Shown: positions 34,544-43,507 of the stretch, piece by piece
Layout of the letters: the number at the start of each line of letters is the position of its first letter
How positions within the stretch are numbered: position 1 is the first letter of the stretch
Assembly (NCBI GenBank): GCA_963728495.1
Contig: CAVSKI010000005.1
Coordinates: 62,001-126,000 of the forward strand
DNA: 64,000 nt
Direction of reading: 5' to 3'
From: JACVRW01 sp963728495
GTDB lineage: Bacteria > Actinomycetota > Thermoleophilia > Solirubrobacterales > Thermoleophilaceae
Made by a program: the position numbers and the translations under genes
The notes under the pieces: model-generated
Database searches by the model: none
What the model saw: only the letters and a program-made list of their open reading frames with translations
What the model was told of the DNA's origin: nothing

Positions 34544-35995
34544 TCAGACGGGGGCGGAGTAGTCGTCGGGGTCGTCGCTCCACTCGCTCGAGGCGGTTAC
34601 GCCCTCGAGCGCCGGCTCGGCGGTCACCGGCTCCATCTCGGCCGTGTCGGGGTCGGGGTCCGGCTCGGGCTCGAACTCCGGCTCTGGCTCGGGCTCGGGC
34701 TCGAACTCCGACTGCGGCTCCGACTCCGCCGGCTCCTCGCGGCGCAGGTCGCGAGCCTTGATCTCCATCGCCGGGTCGGCCTCGTCCTCGAGCAGGATCT
34801 CGTCGGCCACGCCCTTGAGGTCGGTATCCAGGTAGCCGCAGACCACGTCTCGCAGCAGTGCGCGCAGGTGGGTCTCCACCTCGGTCGCCAGCTCGCGCGG
34901 CTGGGCTGGCCCACGGGCGCCCGCTGCACCCATAACGAAGCGCTCGAGCGTCATCGCCGCCTCCATGCGCTCCTGCAGCTGCTCGCGCGCGCCCTCCTCC
35001 GCGCAGAGCGCCGCCAGCCGCAGCGCCATGCTGGCGGCCCCGGCGTCGCTGGTCGCATCCAGCAGGGCGCGGATCGCCAGGAGGTAATCGGACAGCGCCT
35101 CGTCATCGCGCATGCGCTCGCTTCCCATCTCGAAGCGCCGCAGCGCCCAGGCGACCGTCTGGGGGGGATCGGATTCCTCAAGCGTGGCGAAGAAGTCTCG
35201 GAACGCGTCCACCTCGCCGTTGGGCAGCACCCAGGTGCAACCACCCGCCCCCAGCAGGCCGCGTCCCACCGGCAGTGGCTGCCACTCACCCTCGTCCCTG
35301 CGCTGCCAGGCGGGGCCACCGAGGCTGACGAAGCCCGGCGCCCAAAGCCTCAGCGCGGTGACCACCCCGGCAAAGAGCTCGCTCGCCTCGACCGGGGAGA
35401 TCCCCTCGCCGGCCGGTGCGTCGCGCTCCAGCATGCACAGCACCGCCGGGTCGCTGCCGTCCTCGGGCCACACGGCCTGCGGCGGGGCGTCGGCGAGCTC
35501 CCCGCGAGCGAGCGCCAGTCCGCGGCCGAGATCGATGCGGTCCGCTTCGATCGCCGCGCCGTGAAGCGGAGCCACCACGCGGATGCCGACCGTGTCGCGG
35601 TAGAGCGTGGCCTCCACCTCGCCGTAGACCCGCTCGAAGCGTTCTTCGGGAAAGCCGAAGCTGGTGGCGTCCTCGTAGAGGCGCACGAGCATGGCGGCGA
35701 GTGCGGGCTCTGCCTGCTCGCCGCGGAGGCCGTTCACGCGCAGCCACAGGGCGGCGCCGGCACCGAGCTCCTCGCTCGCGCGCTCGCAGGCCGGAAGCTC
35801 GCGTAGCGAGGCCCAGCGCTCCGAGAGGAAGGCCTCGATTCGTGGCTTGTAGCGATAGAGCGCGGGGCCGCGCCCGCCGCGCTCGTCGAGTACGTCGAAC
35901 TCGACCTCAGCCCCACCGCGCAGCTCGTCGGTGAGGAAAGCCGCGGACTCGAGCGCGAAGTCCCTCAGCGCATCGTGGAGCAGGCGGTTGCGCAT
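34544..35995 (-). CDS. Hypothetical protein, 483 aa, with acidic repeat tail; possible degenerate ApeA/HEPN-like
   Basis: The N-terminal two thirds are a soluble alpha/beta protein (for example LYRYKPRIEAFLSERWASLR and VTALRLWAPGFVSLGG). A helical part follows (LSDYLLAIRALLDATSD, MALRLAALCAEE) and then a tail of Glu-Pro repeats (EPEPEPEPEFEPEPDPDPD). The layout loosely recalls ApeA-type proteins with a C-terminal HEPN domain, but the R-x4-6-H nuclease motif is not visible, so the link is weak. The start could be the ATG at 35995 or an in-frame ATG at 36040; neither has a clear ribosome site. Divergent from phytoene synthase. Confidence 0.6.
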   Translation of the reverse strand: MRNRLLHDALRDFALESAAFLTDELRGGAEVEFDVLDERGGRGPALYRYKPRIEAFLSERWASLRELPACERASEELGAGAALWLRVNGLRGEQAEPALAAMLVRLYEDATSFGFPEERFERVYGEVEATLYRDTVGIRVVAPLHGAAIEADRIDLGRGLALARGELADAPPQAVWPEDGSDPAVLCMLERDAPAGEGISPVEASELFAGVVTALRLWAPGFVSLGGPAWQRRDEGEWQPLPVGRGLLGAGGCTWVLPNGEVDAFRDFFATLEESDPPQTVAWALRRFEMGSERMRDDEALSDYLLAIRALLDATSDAGAASMALRLAALCAEEGAREQLQERMEAAMTLERFVMGAAGARGPAQPRELATEVETHLRALLRDVVCGYLDTDLKGVADEILLEDEADPAMEIKARDLRREEPAESEPQSEFEPEPEPEPEFEPEPDPDPDTAEMEPVTAEPALEGVTASSEWSDDPDDYSAPV

Positions 35996-36057
35996 GAGGG
36001 GCGGGTTCGCGCCCGGCGCGCGTGATCCTCCATGCGTCATCCTGGCGTAGAACCGAT

Positions 36058-36933
36058 ATGGCCCAAAGCACCATCGCTCCCGAGCTCGGTGACTCATACG
36101 AGCATTGCCGGCGTCTGCACCGGCGTTTTGATCCCACCTACTACTGGGCCACGCGGCGCCTGCCCGATGACGTGCGGCCGGCCGTGCACGCGCTGTACGC
36201 GTTCGTTCGCACCGCGGATGAGATCGTGGACGGGCCGGGGCGCCCGGCCGATCCGCGGGCTCGGCGGGCGGCGCTCGATCGCTGCGAGGAGGAGCTTTCC
36301 CGCGCCCGCGCGGGCGGATACCCGGCGGACCCGGTGGTGGCCGCTCTCGTGGACGCCGGCGCTCGCCATGACCTTCCTCTGAGCGAGCTCGACCGCTACT
36401 TCGAGTCGATGCGCGTGGACTGCAACCCGGTGCGCATCGAAACCTGGATCGAGCTCCAGCGCTACATGCTGGGCAGCGCCGGCTCGGTCGGGACCATCCT
36501 GTCCGCACTGTTCGAGGTTCCCGGTCAAGAGCGTGAGAGCTTCGTGCGCCTCGCGCTCGCGTTTCAGCTCACGAACTTCATCCGCGACGTCCGCCAGGAC
36601 TGGGAGCTCGACCGTGTCTATCTCCCGGCCGAGGACCTCGAGCGCTTCGGGGTATCGACCGCGGAGATCGCCCGGCGAGAGCCGAGCGCGGGCTTTCGCA
36701 GGCTGCTGGCGCTTCAGGTGGGCCGCGCGCGAGCGCTCTTCGACGAGGGCTCGCCGGCGACGCAGGTCGTGAGTCCGCGCGTGCGGCGCGGGATGCTCAT
36801 GGCGCGGAGCGTCTACGGGGCCGTGCTCGACCGGGCCGAGCACCTCAACTTCGACGTGCTGCGCCACCGCACCGAGCTGCCGCCGTGGCGGCTGGCGGAG
36901 GCGGTGGCCCAGGGCCTGAGGGCACGAGCGTGA
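36058..36933 (+). CDS. Phytoene/squalene synthase family protein
   Basis: 291 residues. The first aspartate-rich motif is RTADEIVDG near residue 60 and the second is FIRDVRQDWELDRVYLP near residue 180, both needed for Mg-diphosphate binding in head-to-head prenyl condensation. It opens SYEHCRRLHRRFDPTYYWAT, as expected for CrtB or HpnC/D-like enzymes. It makes phytoene, a C30 equivalent or squalene from two prenyl diphosphates. ATG at 36058. It overlaps the FAD reductase gene by GTGA, and no desaturase or cyclase follows here, so the end product is open. Confidence 0.88.
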   Translation: MAQSTIAPELGDSYEHCRRLHRRFDPTYYWATRRLPDDVRPAVHALYAFVRTADEIVDGPGRPADPRARRAALDRCEEELSRARAGGYPADPVVAALVDAGARHDLPLSELDRYFESMRVDCNPVRIETWIELQRYMLGSAGSVGTILSALFEVPGQERESFVRLALAFQLTNFIRDVRQDWELDRVYLPAEDLERFGVSTAEIARREPSAGFRRLLALQVGRARALFDEGSPATQVVSPRVRRGMLMARSVYGAVLDRAEHLNFDVLRHRTELPPWRLAEAVAQGLRARA

Positions 36934-38063
36934 CCCGGCGCGCGACGCTGCGCGGCCGCGAACGCACGCCCATCGAGCACCCCGGCGCAGACGTGCTCGT
37001 GTGCGGCGCGAGCTTCGCCGGTCTGGCGGTGGCGCGCGAGCTCAAGGGCAGCGGGGCCGACGTGCTGCTGGTGGACCGCTATGAGATCGGCGAGCGCCAG
37101 ACCTCGGCCTGCGCGGCGCCCATGCCCTGGCTGGAAGCGCTGGGGCTCACCGCCGCCGTGCGCCAGGAGATTCCGTGCATGAGCTTCCATACTCCTCACG
37201 GGTCGGTCCGCTACCGGTTGCCCTGGAGTTGGGGCGCCTTCGACTACCGCGAGCTCTGCGAGCTGCTCTTCGCCGCCTGTGACGTCCGCTTCGAGATCGC
37301 CAAGGTCAGCGGGCGTCACGGCCATGCCGTGCAGACCGACCGAGGCGAGCTGCACGCCCCACTCGTGGTGGACGCTCTCGGCTGGCGGCGTGTGCTGGCC
37401 CGCGACGGCCACCAGCCGCCCGAGGCCCCACTGTCGCGCGGCCTCGAGGTGCATCCCGACGGCGGCGGCGACGACCTCGACGTGTGGATCGAGCGCTCGC
37501 TGGTGCGCAGGGGCTACGGCTGGAGCGTCCCGGCGGGGGGCGAGCAGCGGGTGGGGGTCGGCTCCTATGAGCCGCGCGACCACGTGAAGCAGCCGACGGT
37601 CGCCCTGGCCGGCCGCCTTGGCCGGCCGGCGGTTCGTTACCAGGGCAACTGGTTCCCGCACCGGCTTCGGCGCGCGGCGCAGGACGGCGTGTTCTTCGTG
37701 GGCGACTCGGCCGGGCACTGCTTCCCGCTGTCCGGGGAGGGGATCCGCACTGCCCTCTACTTCGGCATCGCCTGCGGACGCGAGCTGCGCCAGGTCCTCT
37801 CGGGCCGGCGCTCGCGCGACGAGGCGCTGCGGCGCTACGCGGCCTTCAGTGCCGGGCATGCCCGCGCGTTCGGACTGGCTCTGCGCCTCCAGGGGTTGGT
37901 GCCGCGGCTGCCTCCGAGGCTGCTCACCGCGAGCCTCAAGGCGTTCGGGCGTGGGCCGCTCGTGCGGCGCTCCTTCTCCTGGTACCTCGAGCAGGCGCCG
38001 GCGAGCTACGCAACGGCGCGGGCGGGCGCGCAGTCACCCACACCGAGCCACTCCCTGCCATAG
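36930..38063 (+). CDS. Geranylgeranyl reductase-like FAD-dependent oxidoreductase
   Basis: 377 residues, GTG at 36930. The FAD-binding motif is VLVCGASFAGLAVARELKGS. The second motif is VFFVGDSAGHCFPLSGEG followed by IRTALYFG, typical of geranylgeranyl reductases and related lycopene-cyclase-like flavoproteins. It pairs with phytoene synthase by a GTGA overlap, so it probably reduces or modifies a polyprenyl product. Its last 58 bases overlap the convergent HxlR gene. Confidence 0.82.
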   Translation: MTRRATLRGRERTPIEHPGADVLVCGASFAGLAVARELKGSGADVLLVDRYEIGERQTSACAAPMPWLEALGLTAAVRQEIPCMSFHTPHGSVRYRLPWSWGAFDYRELCELLFAACDVRFEIAKVSGRHGHAVQTDRGELHAPLVVDALGWRRVLARDGHQPPEAPLSRGLEVHPDGGGDDLDVWIERSLVRRGYGWSVPAGGEQRVGVGSYEPRDHVKQPTVALAGRLGRPAVRYQGNWFPHRLRRAAQDGVFFVGDSAGHCFPLSGEGIRTALYFGIACGRELRQVLSGRRSRDEALRRYAAFSAGHARAFGLALRLQGLVPRLPPRLLTASLKAFGRGPLVRRSFSWYLEQAPASYATARAGAQSPTPSHSLP

Positions 38064-38344
38064 ATGCGCATGTCCTCGATGAGAGGCACTAGCGCCTCGC
38101 CCTTGGGTGTGAGCGAGTACTCCACGCGCGGAGGCACCTCGGGGTAGGTGTGGCGCTCGAGGATGCCCTGCTCCTCGAGGCCGCGCAGGCGTAGCGACAA
38201 CGTCCGCGGGCTGATGCCGGCCAGCGAGCGCTCGAGCTCGCAGAAGCGGCTGCGGCCCTCGGCCAGGTCGCGAATCAGCAGAATCGTCCACTTCCCGCAG
38301 ATGATGTCGGCGGTGGCGCAAACGGGGCAGCTGGGGTCCATCAT
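38006..38344 (-). CDS. HxlR family winged-helix transcriptional regulator
   Basis: 112 residues. It opens MMDPSCPVCATADIICGKW, where the conserved cysteines of CPVC and IICGKW are often the redox or electrophile sensors of the family. It continues TILLIRDLAEG and RFCELERSLAGISPRTLSLR (recognition helix) and VEYSLTPKGEAL. The ATG at 38344 (next codon also ATG) is chosen over the upstream frame. A palindrome 20 bases upstream is a likely autoregulatory operator. It could also control the overlapping isoprenoid genes or AIM24. Confidence 0.87.
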   Translation of the reverse strand: MMDPSCPVCATADIICGKWTILLIRDLAEGRSRFCELERSLAGISPRTLSLRLRGLEEQGILERHTYPEVPPRVEYSLTPKGEALVPLIEDMRIYGREWLGVGDCAPARAVA

Positions 38345-38363
38345 TGGTCTCAGTCTACCTAAG

Positions 38364-38380
38364 ACTTCACACAATGAAGT
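38364..38380. promoter_or_regulatory. Candidate HxlR operator (inverted repeat)
   Basis: ACTTCA (38364-38369), five-base spacer, TGAAGT (38375-38380): a perfect 6-bp inverted repeat 20 bases upstream of the hxlR start codon. It is set in an AT-richer stretch between the regulator and the AIM24 gene. HxlR-type regulators commonly bind such sites; the assignment is by position. Confidence 0.5.
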
Positions 38381-38449
38381 GAGTCCAGCGGCCCCGCCGC
38401 CGCTGGACAACACAGCCCGTCCTTCAGGAAAACGGTAAGTCGGGAAGGT

Positions 38450-39163
38450 TCAGCCGCCCAGGCTGTTGAGCAGCCCGCCTCCGGCGGAGCTGCCGCTGCC
38501 GGCTGTGGCGTAGACGCGTCCCTCGCTGGGCTGTACGAGCACCCACCCCGCGCCGGCGAACGACATCTGGATCGACTCACCCGAGCCCTTTCCGATGAAG
38601 TTCTTGAGCTTCACGTCCGTCTTGATGCCGGTCTGAACGCTGGACGACCACGTGATCGCCGCCTGCGGATCGGCAAAGGTGGGAGCGTCGCCCGTGTTGA
38701 GCAGCACCGGGGGCCCGTCGGAGATGATCGCGACCCAGCCGCTGCCCTGGAGGGCGGTGTTGAAGAGGCCGCCGCCCATCATGCCGCTCGCTCCCTGCAC
38801 GCGCTGGATGTCCCAGTCGATGCCGGAGTCAAACGCGAGCAGATTCTGGCCGTTGACCGTGATCGCGTCGTTCTCGAGGTACAGGAGGTGGATCTCCTGG
38901 GCGGTATCGGCCAGGAACACCTCACCGGTGCCGGACATCTTCATGAGGGTCGTGCCCTCGCCGGAGACCGCCTTCTTCAGCATCCGGCTCATGCCGCCAG
39001 AGCCGGCGTGCTCGAAAGCCACGTCGCCCTGATAGGCGACCATCGAGCCGGCCTTGGCCTGGATCGTGATCTGATCGAGGCTTACCTTCAGCAGTTTCGA
39101 GTTCTGGAGCGCAAAGGCGTCCTGTGACGCGGTCTCCTGGAACTCACCGAGTGTGCTTCGCAA
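38450..39163 (-). CDS. AIM24 family protein
   Basis: 237 residues, beta-rich throughout, matching the AIM24/DUF124 fold. Motifs include VSLDQITIQAKAGSMVAYQG, LMKMSGTGEVFLAD, DAITVNGQNLLAFDSGIDWD and a glycine-rich C-terminus (GSGSSAGGGLLNSLGG). Its biochemical function is unknown even for the family; related proteins are membrane-associated or mitochondrial. The start is TTG at 39163, decided by the excellent ribosome site AGAAGGAG seven bases upstream. Divergent from the SpoIVB-type peptidase. Confidence 0.85.
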   Translation of the reverse strand: MRSTLGEFQETASQDAFALQNSKLLKVSLDQITIQAKAGSMVAYQGDVAFEHAGSGGMSRMLKKAVSGEGTTLMKMSGTGEVFLADTAQEIHLLYLENDAITVNGQNLLAFDSGIDWDIQRVQGASGMMGGGLFNTALQGSGWVAIISDGPPVLLNTGDAPTFADPQAAITWSSSVQTGIKTDVKLKNFIGKGSGESIQMSFAGAGWVLVQPSEGRVYATAGSGSSAGGGLLNSLGG

Positions 39164-39252
39164 GGTCTGGCTCCTTCTCGAGTTTCTTTGCCTACCTGAC
39201 TCTTCGACAGAACGATCTCATTTCTGAAGCGCCAGATACTCTCCGGTCTCCT

Positions 39253-40947
39253 TTGATCCGCCGCGTCGTCTCCCTAGTTCTGATGAGCCTCGCGGTTGTG
39301 GCTCCCGCTGCTCAGGCCGCGGACCCGATCATGCCGCTCGCCGACGTGCGCCCAGGAATGCGTTGCACGGGCCTCTCGGTGATTCGGGGCACGGCGATCA
39401 CCGCCTTCGACGTCGAGGTGATCGACGTGATCGCCGAGGACCCGGCCGTGGGCGGGGCGCGGATCCTCATCCGGGTCTCGGGGCCGGCGGTGGACGCCAC
39501 CGGCGTGGGCCCGGGCTTTTCCGGATCTCCGATCCTGTGCGGCGGGCGCAACGCGGGAGCAATCTCCGAAGGCATCGGCGAGTACGGCAACAAGGTCGTG
39601 CTCGCCACGCCGATCGAGGACATTCTCAGCGCGCGGCCCAAGCCGGCCCCCGCCGCCGCCAGGCGAGCGCCGCGCCTGCTGCGCTCCGCCCATCCCCTGG
39701 TCGGACCCCTGACCGCGGGGGGCCTGTCGCCGGGCGCCCGCCGCCTGCTGACCCGCGCCGCGCGGCGCGCCGGCCGGACCGTCCTCGCCGCGCCGCAGGG
39801 CCCGCAGGCCGGCTACCCGGCGCAGCAGCTTCGTCCGGGCTCCGCCCTCGCCGCGTCCATATCGGCCGGGGACGTGTCGATCGGCGCCGTGGGTACGGTG
39901 GCCTACCGCGACGGCAACGCGATCTACGCCTTCGGGCACTCGCTCGACGCACTCGGGCGGCGGTCGCTGTTCATGCAGGACGCCTACGTGTTCAGCATCA
40001 TCGGCAACCCGGTCGGCGTGCCCGACCTCGGCGCTCAGACCTACAAGCTCACCTCGTCGGGCGGCCACGTGCTCGGGGCCATCACCAACGACACGCTCTC
40101 GGCCATCTCCGGAACCCTGGGCAAGGGGCCCGCCTCGATCCCCCTGCGCGTGACCGCACGCGGCGGGGGCGGCGCACCCGTTGCGCTCGAGTCGCTGCTC
40201 GCCGACGAGCGCTCCCTGGGCTACGGCGCGGGCCTCTCCTTCGTGGCGCCGCTGGCCACTCAGAGCGCGCTCGACCGGCTGATCAACGATTTCGAGCCGG
40301 TGACCCTGAAGTTGTGCATTCGATTCCGGGTGAGCCAGCTGCCACGCCCGATGGGCTTCTGCAATACCTACTTCGATGCGTTCGAGGCGCTGTCGGCGGT
40401 CGCCGAGGCCGGCTCGCTCGTGGAGGACTTCGATCTGGCCCCGCTCGGCATCCGCGGCGTCGCCGTGAGCACGGCGGCCAAGCGCGGGGTGATCGACGAC
40501 GTGATCGTGGGCGCCGACGGCGCTGCGCGCGTTCGCGCCGGCGGGCAGATGCGCGTGCGCGTGGCGCTGCGCCGGCGCGGGGGACGCCCGCGCACGATCG
40601 GCGTTCGCGTGCCGGTTCCACGCGACCTGAGCCCGGGACGGCGCACGCTCGTGGTCGAGGGCAACGGCTTCTCGCTGGGCGAGGAGGAGGTACTCATCGA
40701 GATCGGCGACGGCCTCAGCCGCGGCGGGCCCACGGCGAGCGCGGCGCCCGTGGCCCGGGTGGCCCAGTCGGAGCCGCGCAGCGTGCGCGGCCTCTCCGAA
40801 CAGGTGGCGGCGCTGGCCAGCCCGCCGGGCATCACGGCCCGCTTTCGCGGACGCGAGCCGCGCCTGGTTCTGCGCTCGGGCGACGTGCGCTTCGACGGGC
40901 GCGCGAAGCTCGAGGTGAAGGTGCTCAGGCCGGCGAAGCGCCGCTGA
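39253..40947 (+). CDS. SpoIVB-type (S55) serine peptidase domain protein, secreted
   Basis: About 564 residues from a TTG at 39253, or 554 from ATG 39283. The N-terminus is a signal peptide (RRVVSLVLMSLAVVAPAAQA, then ADP). The S55 domain reads GMRCTGLSVIRGTAITAFDV, with the nucleophile in GPGFSGSPIL and then LATPIEDIL. VTYRDG-like VAYRDGNAIYAFGHSLDALG supplies the likely histidine. In Bacillus the SpoIVB relative triggers sigma-K processing across a membrane. Here there are no sporulation genes, so it is probably an envelope-stress or signalling protease. It overlaps convergent pilT by 23 bases. Confidence 0.78.
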   Translation: MIRRVVSLVLMSLAVVAPAAQAADPIMPLADVRPGMRCTGLSVIRGTAITAFDVEVIDVIAEDPAVGGARILIRVSGPAVDATGVGPGFSGSPILCGGRNAGAISEGIGEYGNKVVLATPIEDILSARPKPAPAAARRAPRLLRSAHPLVGPLTAGGLSPGARRLLTRAARRAGRTVLAAPQGPQAGYPAQQLRPGSALAASISAGDVSIGAVGTVAYRDGNAIYAFGHSLDALGRRSLFMQDAYVFSIIGNPVGVPDLGAQTYKLTSSGGHVLGAITNDTLSAISGTLGKGPASIPLRVTARGGGGAPVALESLLADERSLGYGAGLSFVAPLATQSALDRLINDFEPVTLKLCIRFRVSQLPRPMGFCNTYFDAFEALSAVAEAGSLVEDFDLAPLGIRGVAVSTAAKRGVIDDVIVGADGAARVRAGGQMRVRVALRRRGGRPRTIGVRVPVPRDLSPGRRTLVVEGNGFSLGEEEVLIEIGDGLSRGGPTASAAPVARVAQSEPRSVRGLSEQVAALASPPGITARFRGREPRLVLRSGDVRFDGRAKLEVKVLRPAKRR

Positions 40948-42091
40948 CCGCGGGCTCCGAGCCGTTCTCGGGCTCCGCCTCGTCGTTGCCGAAGACGGCA
41001 TCAACCGACGTGTGACGCTGTCCGTCAGAGCTCACGAGCAGCTTGAAGTCGTGCGGATGGGTGGCCGCCTTCATGGCGTCCTCCATGGCCACTCGCCCCG
41101 CCTGCACGTGGTACAGCAGGGCCTGGTCGAACGTCTGCATGCCGTAGTAGGCACCTTCGGAGATGACCTCCGGCAGCTGGCCCGTCTCCTCGGGATTGGT
41201 GATCATGTCGCGCACGCGCCCGGTCATCCTGAGGATCTCGCAGGTGGCCACCCGCCCCAGGCGATCGGGGGTCGGCACCAGGCGCTGGGAGACCACGGCC
41301 TTCAGAGTGCCCGCAAGCATCGCGCGGGCCTGGCGCTGTTCGGTCTGGGGGAAGAAGTCGATGATCCGGTTGACCGACTCCGCGGCGTCGACGGTGTGGA
41401 TGGTCGACAGCACCAGGTGGCCGGTCTCGGCAGCTGAGAGCGCTGTGCGCACCGTCTCCTCGTCGCGCATCTCCCCCACCAGGATCACGTCCGGATCCTG
41501 GCGCAGCACGCGGCGCAGGGCGCGTGCGAAAGAGGCCGTGTCCTCGCCCACCTCGCGCTGGTTGATGATCGACACCTTGTCGCGATGCAGGAACTCAACC
41601 GGATCCTCGATGGTCACGATGTGCTTCGCGTAGTTGGAGTTGATGTGGTTGATCATCGCCGCGAGCGTGGTGGACTTGCCCGAGCCCGTGGTCCCGGTGA
41701 GCAGGATCAGCCCGCGCTCCTCGTCGGCTATCTCGTCGATGACGGCGGGCAGCAGCAGCTCCTCGGCCGTCTTGATCTGAAAGGGAATCGCGCGGCAGAC
41801 GATCGACACCGAGCCCCTCTGCACGAAGGCGTTCACGCGAAAGCGCGCCACCCCCGGAATCGAGTACGAGAAGTCGACCTCGCGTTCGGTGCGAAAGGAC
41901 TCGAGCTTGTTCTCGTCGGTGAGCATGTGAAACAGCGTGCGCTCGGTGTCCTCGGGGCTCAGCACGGCGGAATCGGGGATCGGCTCGAGCTTGCCGTGGC
42001 GGCGGATGATCGGGGCGGCGGGAACCTTGAGATGCAGGTCCGACCCCTCCGTCTCGATAACCGTCATGAGGGCGGTGTCGATGTCGAACAT
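40925..42091 (-). CDS. pilT: Type IV pilus twitching motility ATPase, PilT/PilU family
   Basis: 388 residues. The N-terminal PAS-like domain has GSDLHLKVPAAPIIRRHGKL. The Walker A is LILLTGTTGSGKSTTLAAM. The Asp and His boxes are IVTIEDPVEFLH and the region around LVLSTIHTVDAAE, and the Walker B is DPDVILVGEMRDEET. PilT powers pilus retraction; PilU is the close alternative. The C-terminal retraction motif region appears as LLYHVQAGRVAMEDAMKAAT. No other pilus genes are in the window, so the pilus locus must be elsewhere. Confidence 0.92.
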   Translation of the reverse strand: MFDIDTALMTVIETEGSDLHLKVPAAPIIRRHGKLEPIPDSAVLSPEDTERTLFHMLTDENKLESFRTEREVDFSYSIPGVARFRVNAFVQRGSVSIVCRAIPFQIKTAEELLLPAVIDEIADEERGLILLTGTTGSGKSTTLAAMINHINSNYAKHIVTIEDPVEFLHRDKVSIINQREVGEDTASFARALRRVLRQDPDVILVGEMRDEETVRTALSAAETGHLVLSTIHTVDAAESVNRIIDFFPQTEQRQARAMLAGTLKAVVSQRLVPTPDRLGRVATCEILRMTGRVRDMITNPEETGQLPEVISEGAYYGMQTFDQALLYHVQAGRVAMEDAMKAATHPHDFKLLVSSDGQRHTSVDAVFGNDEAEPENGSEPAVSGASPA

Positions 42092-42172
42092 GCCAATGGA
42101 ATCGGCAACCGCGGCGCGACGCTGAAGCCGTCAACGGGCGGGCTGGACCCCCGGTGGGCGAAGCGCGACTAG

Positions 42173-43267
42173 CTAGGCGACGTCGCGCAGCTTCTGCGCT
42201 TCAGCCAGCGACTGCAGCTTCTTGAGCGACTGATTCTCGATCTGGCGGATCCGCTCGCGCGTGACGTTGAAGGTACGCCCCACCTCGTCAAGGGTGCGCG
42301 GATGCTCGCCGCCGAGGCCGTAGCGCAGCTCGAGCACACGGCGCTCGCGGTAGGAGAGGTTCTCGAGAGCTTCGCGCAGCGCTTCCTTGGTCAGGATCTC
42401 CGCGGCCCGCTCGTAGGGCGACTCGGCCCGCTCGTCGGCGATGAACTGGCCGAACTCGGACTCCTCCTCGTCACCCACCGGCTTCTCCAGCGACACCGGG
42501 GCCTGGGCCGAGCGCTTGATCGACTCGACCTCCTCGGGCTCGATCCCCGTGTGCTCGGCGATCTCCTCCGGAGTCGGCTCGCGGCCCAGCTCGGTTACCA
42601 GCTTGCGCTCGGCGCGGCCGATCTTGTTGAGCTTCTCGACCACATGCACAGGGATGCGGATCGTGCGCGCCTTGTCGGCCAGCGCGCGGGCGATGGCCTG
42701 GCGGATCCACCAGGTTGCGTAGGTGGAGAACTTGAAGCCCTTGCGGTAGTCGAACTTCTCGGCGGCGCGGACCAGCCCGAGCGTGCCCTCCTGGATCAGG
42801 TCGAGGAAGGGCAGCCCCTGGTTGCGGTAGTTCTTGGCGATCGAGACCACCAGGCGCAGGTTGGATTCCACCATCTTCTGCTTGGCGTCGAGGTCGCCGC
42901 GCTCAATGCGCTTGGCCAGGTCAACCTCCTCCTGAGCGGTGAGCAGGCGGACCTTGCCGATGTCCTTCAGGAACAGCTGAAGGGAGTCGGTGGTCATGTC
43001 CGGCTTGAGGTCGATGGCCGCCTTCTTGCGGCGGCTGCGCCGGTCGACGGCGCGCTCGACCTGCGGCTCGGCGGCGGTCGGATCTTCCTCGACGAGGTCG
43101 ATCTCGCTCTTCTCGAGGTAGCCGTGCAGCTCCTCGATGTCGCCCTCGTCGATGTCGACTTCGGCCAGGGCCGTGGCGACCTCGGCGTAGGTCAGCACTC
43201 CGGTCTGCTTGCCCTTGGCGAGGAGCAGTCGGACCTCTTCGAGTTCTTGCAGTTCCGCAACGGACAT
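42173..43267 (-). CDS. rpoD: Primary RNA polymerase sigma factor RpoD (SigA)
   Basis: 364 residues. A compact region 1.1 comes first (EEVRLLLAKGKQTGVLTYAE), then a short acidic linker and region 1.2-2.4 with YRKGFKFSTYATWWIRQAIA. Region 3 starts near IPVHVVEKLNKIGRAERKL, and region 4 has the -35-binding helix HPRTLDEVGRTFNVTRERIR. The size and completeness mark it as the housekeeping sigma factor. The start follows CGAGGAAACTAA closely. A long leader of about 240 bases with a strong hairpin precedes it. Confidence 0.95.
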   Translation of the reverse strand: MSVAELQELEEVRLLLAKGKQTGVLTYAEVATALAEVDIDEGDIEELHGYLEKSEIDLVEEDPTAAEPQVERAVDRRSRRKKAAIDLKPDMTTDSLQLFLKDIGKVRLLTAQEEVDLAKRIERGDLDAKQKMVESNLRLVVSIAKNYRNQGLPFLDLIQEGTLGLVRAAEKFDYRKGFKFSTYATWWIRQAIARALADKARTIRIPVHVVEKLNKIGRAERKLVTELGREPTPEEIAEHTGIEPEEVESIKRSAQAPVSLEKPVGDEEESEFGQFIADERAESPYERAAEILTKEALREALENLSYRERRVLELRYGLGGEHPRTLDEVGRTFNVTRERIRQIENQSLKKLQSLAEAQKLRDVA

Positions 43268-43289
43268 TTAGTTTCCTCGAACCGAAACA

Positions 43290-43315
43290 GGACCCGGCAG
43301 GCTGGCGCCGGGTCC
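43290..43315 (-). other. Hairpin in the rpoD leader
   Basis: GGACCCGGC (43290-43298) and GCCGGGTCC (43307-43315) form a perfect 9-bp stem with an eight-base loop, 22 bases upstream of the rpoD start codon and just before its ribosome site. It could slow initiation, act as an attenuator or stabilise the mRNA; the sequence does not tell which. Confidence 0.5.
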
Positions 43316-43507
43316 AGTCAAACAAGCGATGTACACACTAAAGCTACTCACGACGAAGTCAATCGGCCGAAACCGGTGTTTCCGTGGATCACCATAGCCC
43401 CTGCTAGCGCTCTTGTCCCCCCTTTGGGTCAAGGGCCAAACCTTCGTCTTCAGCGCCGCCATGAATCGGTTTTACCCGGGTCCGGCACCCTCTAGACTGC
43501 CCCGCGC

